Part shown: piece by piece, positions 5,973 through 6,375 of the stretch
Position numbering within the stretch: position 1 is the first letter of the stretch
How the letters are laid out: the number at the start of each line of letters is the position of its first letter
DNA from: Desulfovibrio sp. UBA2564
GTDB taxonomy: Bacteria > Desulfobacterota > Desulfovibrionia > Desulfovibrionales > Desulfovibrionaceae
NCBI GenBank assembly: GCA_002340305.1
Contig: DDLU01000095.1
Coordinates: forward strand, 1 to 6,375
DNA: 6,375 nt
Reading direction: 5' to 3'
Notes under the pieces: generated by a model
Database searches by the model: none
What the model was told of the DNA's origin: nothing
What the model saw: only the letters and a program-made list of their open reading frames with translations
Program-made: the position numbers and the translations under genes

Positions 5973-6347
5973 ATGATCATCGGACTTGGAATAGATATAA
6001 CTGAACTTGACCGTATCAAGCGTTCGCTGGACAAATACGGTGAACGCTTTACGAAAAAGATTCTCACTCCCGCAGAACTGGAATTGATTCCGGCAAAGAA
6101 TCCTGTACCCTACGTTGCTGCCCGCTTTGCCGCCAAGGAAGCAGCTGTAAAAGCACTGGGGACCGGCTTCGCCGAAGGAATCACGCTTCACACAATTGAA
6201 ATTACGCGCATGGAATCCGGTGCACCGCAGCTTAATTTTCTCGGCGAAGCCTTAAAGCGCAGTAAAGCCATGGGTGTAGATAGTGTGCATGTTTCCATAA
6301 CGCATGGACGTGACACAGCTGCAGCCGTGGTGGTGTTGGAAAAATAA
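5973..6347 (+). CDS. acpS: Holo-[acyl-carrier-protein] synthase AcpS
   Basis: AcpS transfers 4'-phosphopantetheine from coenzyme A to the conserved serine of apo-ACP, turning on fatty acid synthesis. The 124 residues match the short trimeric AcpS class. Visible motifs are GLGIDITEL (4-12), with the metal-binding Asp8, RFAAKEAAVKALGTGF (51-66), with the metal-binding Glu56 in the KEA triad, and VSITHGRDTAAAVVVLE (107-123), the C-terminal strand usually written as SISH. The ATG lies three bases after the pdxJ stop. There is no clear Shine-Dalgarno in the preceding bases (only weak purines in AGAAAC), so translation is probably coupled to pdxJ. Pairing of acpS with pdxJ is common in proteobacteria. 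Confidence 0.96.
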   Translation: MIIGLGIDITELDRIKRSLDKYGERFTKKILTPAELELIPAKNPVPYVAARFAAKEAAVKALGTGFAEGITLHTIEITRMESGAPQLNFLGEALKRSKAMGVDSVHVSITHGRDTAAAVVVLEK

Positions 6348-6375
6348 AAATGCCTCCGGCGGCCAGAGAAACTTT
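6348..6375 (+). other. Left part of a probable terminator, cut by window edge
   Basis: The 28 bases after the acpS stop contain a GC-rich GCCTCCGGCGGCC block and then CCAGAGAAACTTT. I recall similar blocks after genes in Desulfovibrio-type genomes, where the AGAGAAACTTT part is the left arm of a hairpin with a T-rich centre and an AAAGTTTCTCT right arm. The right arm is outside the window, so this is inference from memory. The stretch could also be simply the spacer to the next gene. Confidence 0.4.

Noticed and set aside
5820..6191. 123-codon minus-strand open frame across the pdxJ-acpS junction
   Set aside because: It is antisense to two well-identified genes with intact motifs and has no supporting signals.
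1..6375. CRISPR array, insertion sequence, tRNA or rRNA
   Set aside because: No regularly spaced repeats, transposase-like frames, terminal inverted repeats or recognisable RNA gene sequences were seen on reading both strands.

Overview
The window looks like ordinary chromosomal DNA from a sulfate-reducing deltaproteobacterium of the Desulfovibrio type. A low-to-moderate GC marine lineage such as Maridesulfovibrio is my best guess. The assignment rests on the general look of the proteins and on the tail after acpS, which resembles a dispersed terminator-like element I remember from such genomes. It comes from memory, not a search. No mobile element, CRISPR array, tRNA or rRNA is visible.

Layout. 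Positions 1-2493 (minus) hold the N-terminal 831 codons of mfd, the transcription-repair coupling factor. The frame is open throughout, begins at a TTG codon, and runs off the left edge before the C-terminal third. Positions 2494-2636 contain a strong hairpin between cheW and mfd. Positions 2637-3116 (minus) are a stand-alone cheW chemotaxis adaptor. Positions 3117-3360 are a divergent control region with a good minus-strand promoter for cheW and a weaker plus-strand promoter with an inverted repeat. Positions 3361-3579 (plus) encode a 72-residue acidic protein of unknown function. A bidirectional terminator at 3586-3608 separates it from the convergent UDP-glucose 6-dehydrogenase gene at 3632-4978 (minus). 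Positions 4979-5243 are a second divergent control region, rich in palindromes. Positions 5244-5969 and 5973-6347 (plus) are pdxJ and acpS, three bases apart and probably one transcription unit. The last 28 bases look like the left half of a terminator cut by the window edge.

Functional picture. The genes are mostly unrelated housekeeping functions: transcription-coupled DNA repair (Mfd), chemotaxis signalling (CheW), UDP-glucuronate supply for surface polysaccharides (Ugd), vitamin B6 synthesis (PdxJ) and acyl-carrier-protein activation (AcpS). I find no evidence of a previously undescribed multi-gene system. The points most worth a second look are the small acidic gene with its own promoter, operator-like repeat and terminator; the hairpin just upstream of the mfd TTG start, which pairs fully only in the mfd-sense RNA; and the palindromes upstream of pdxJ.
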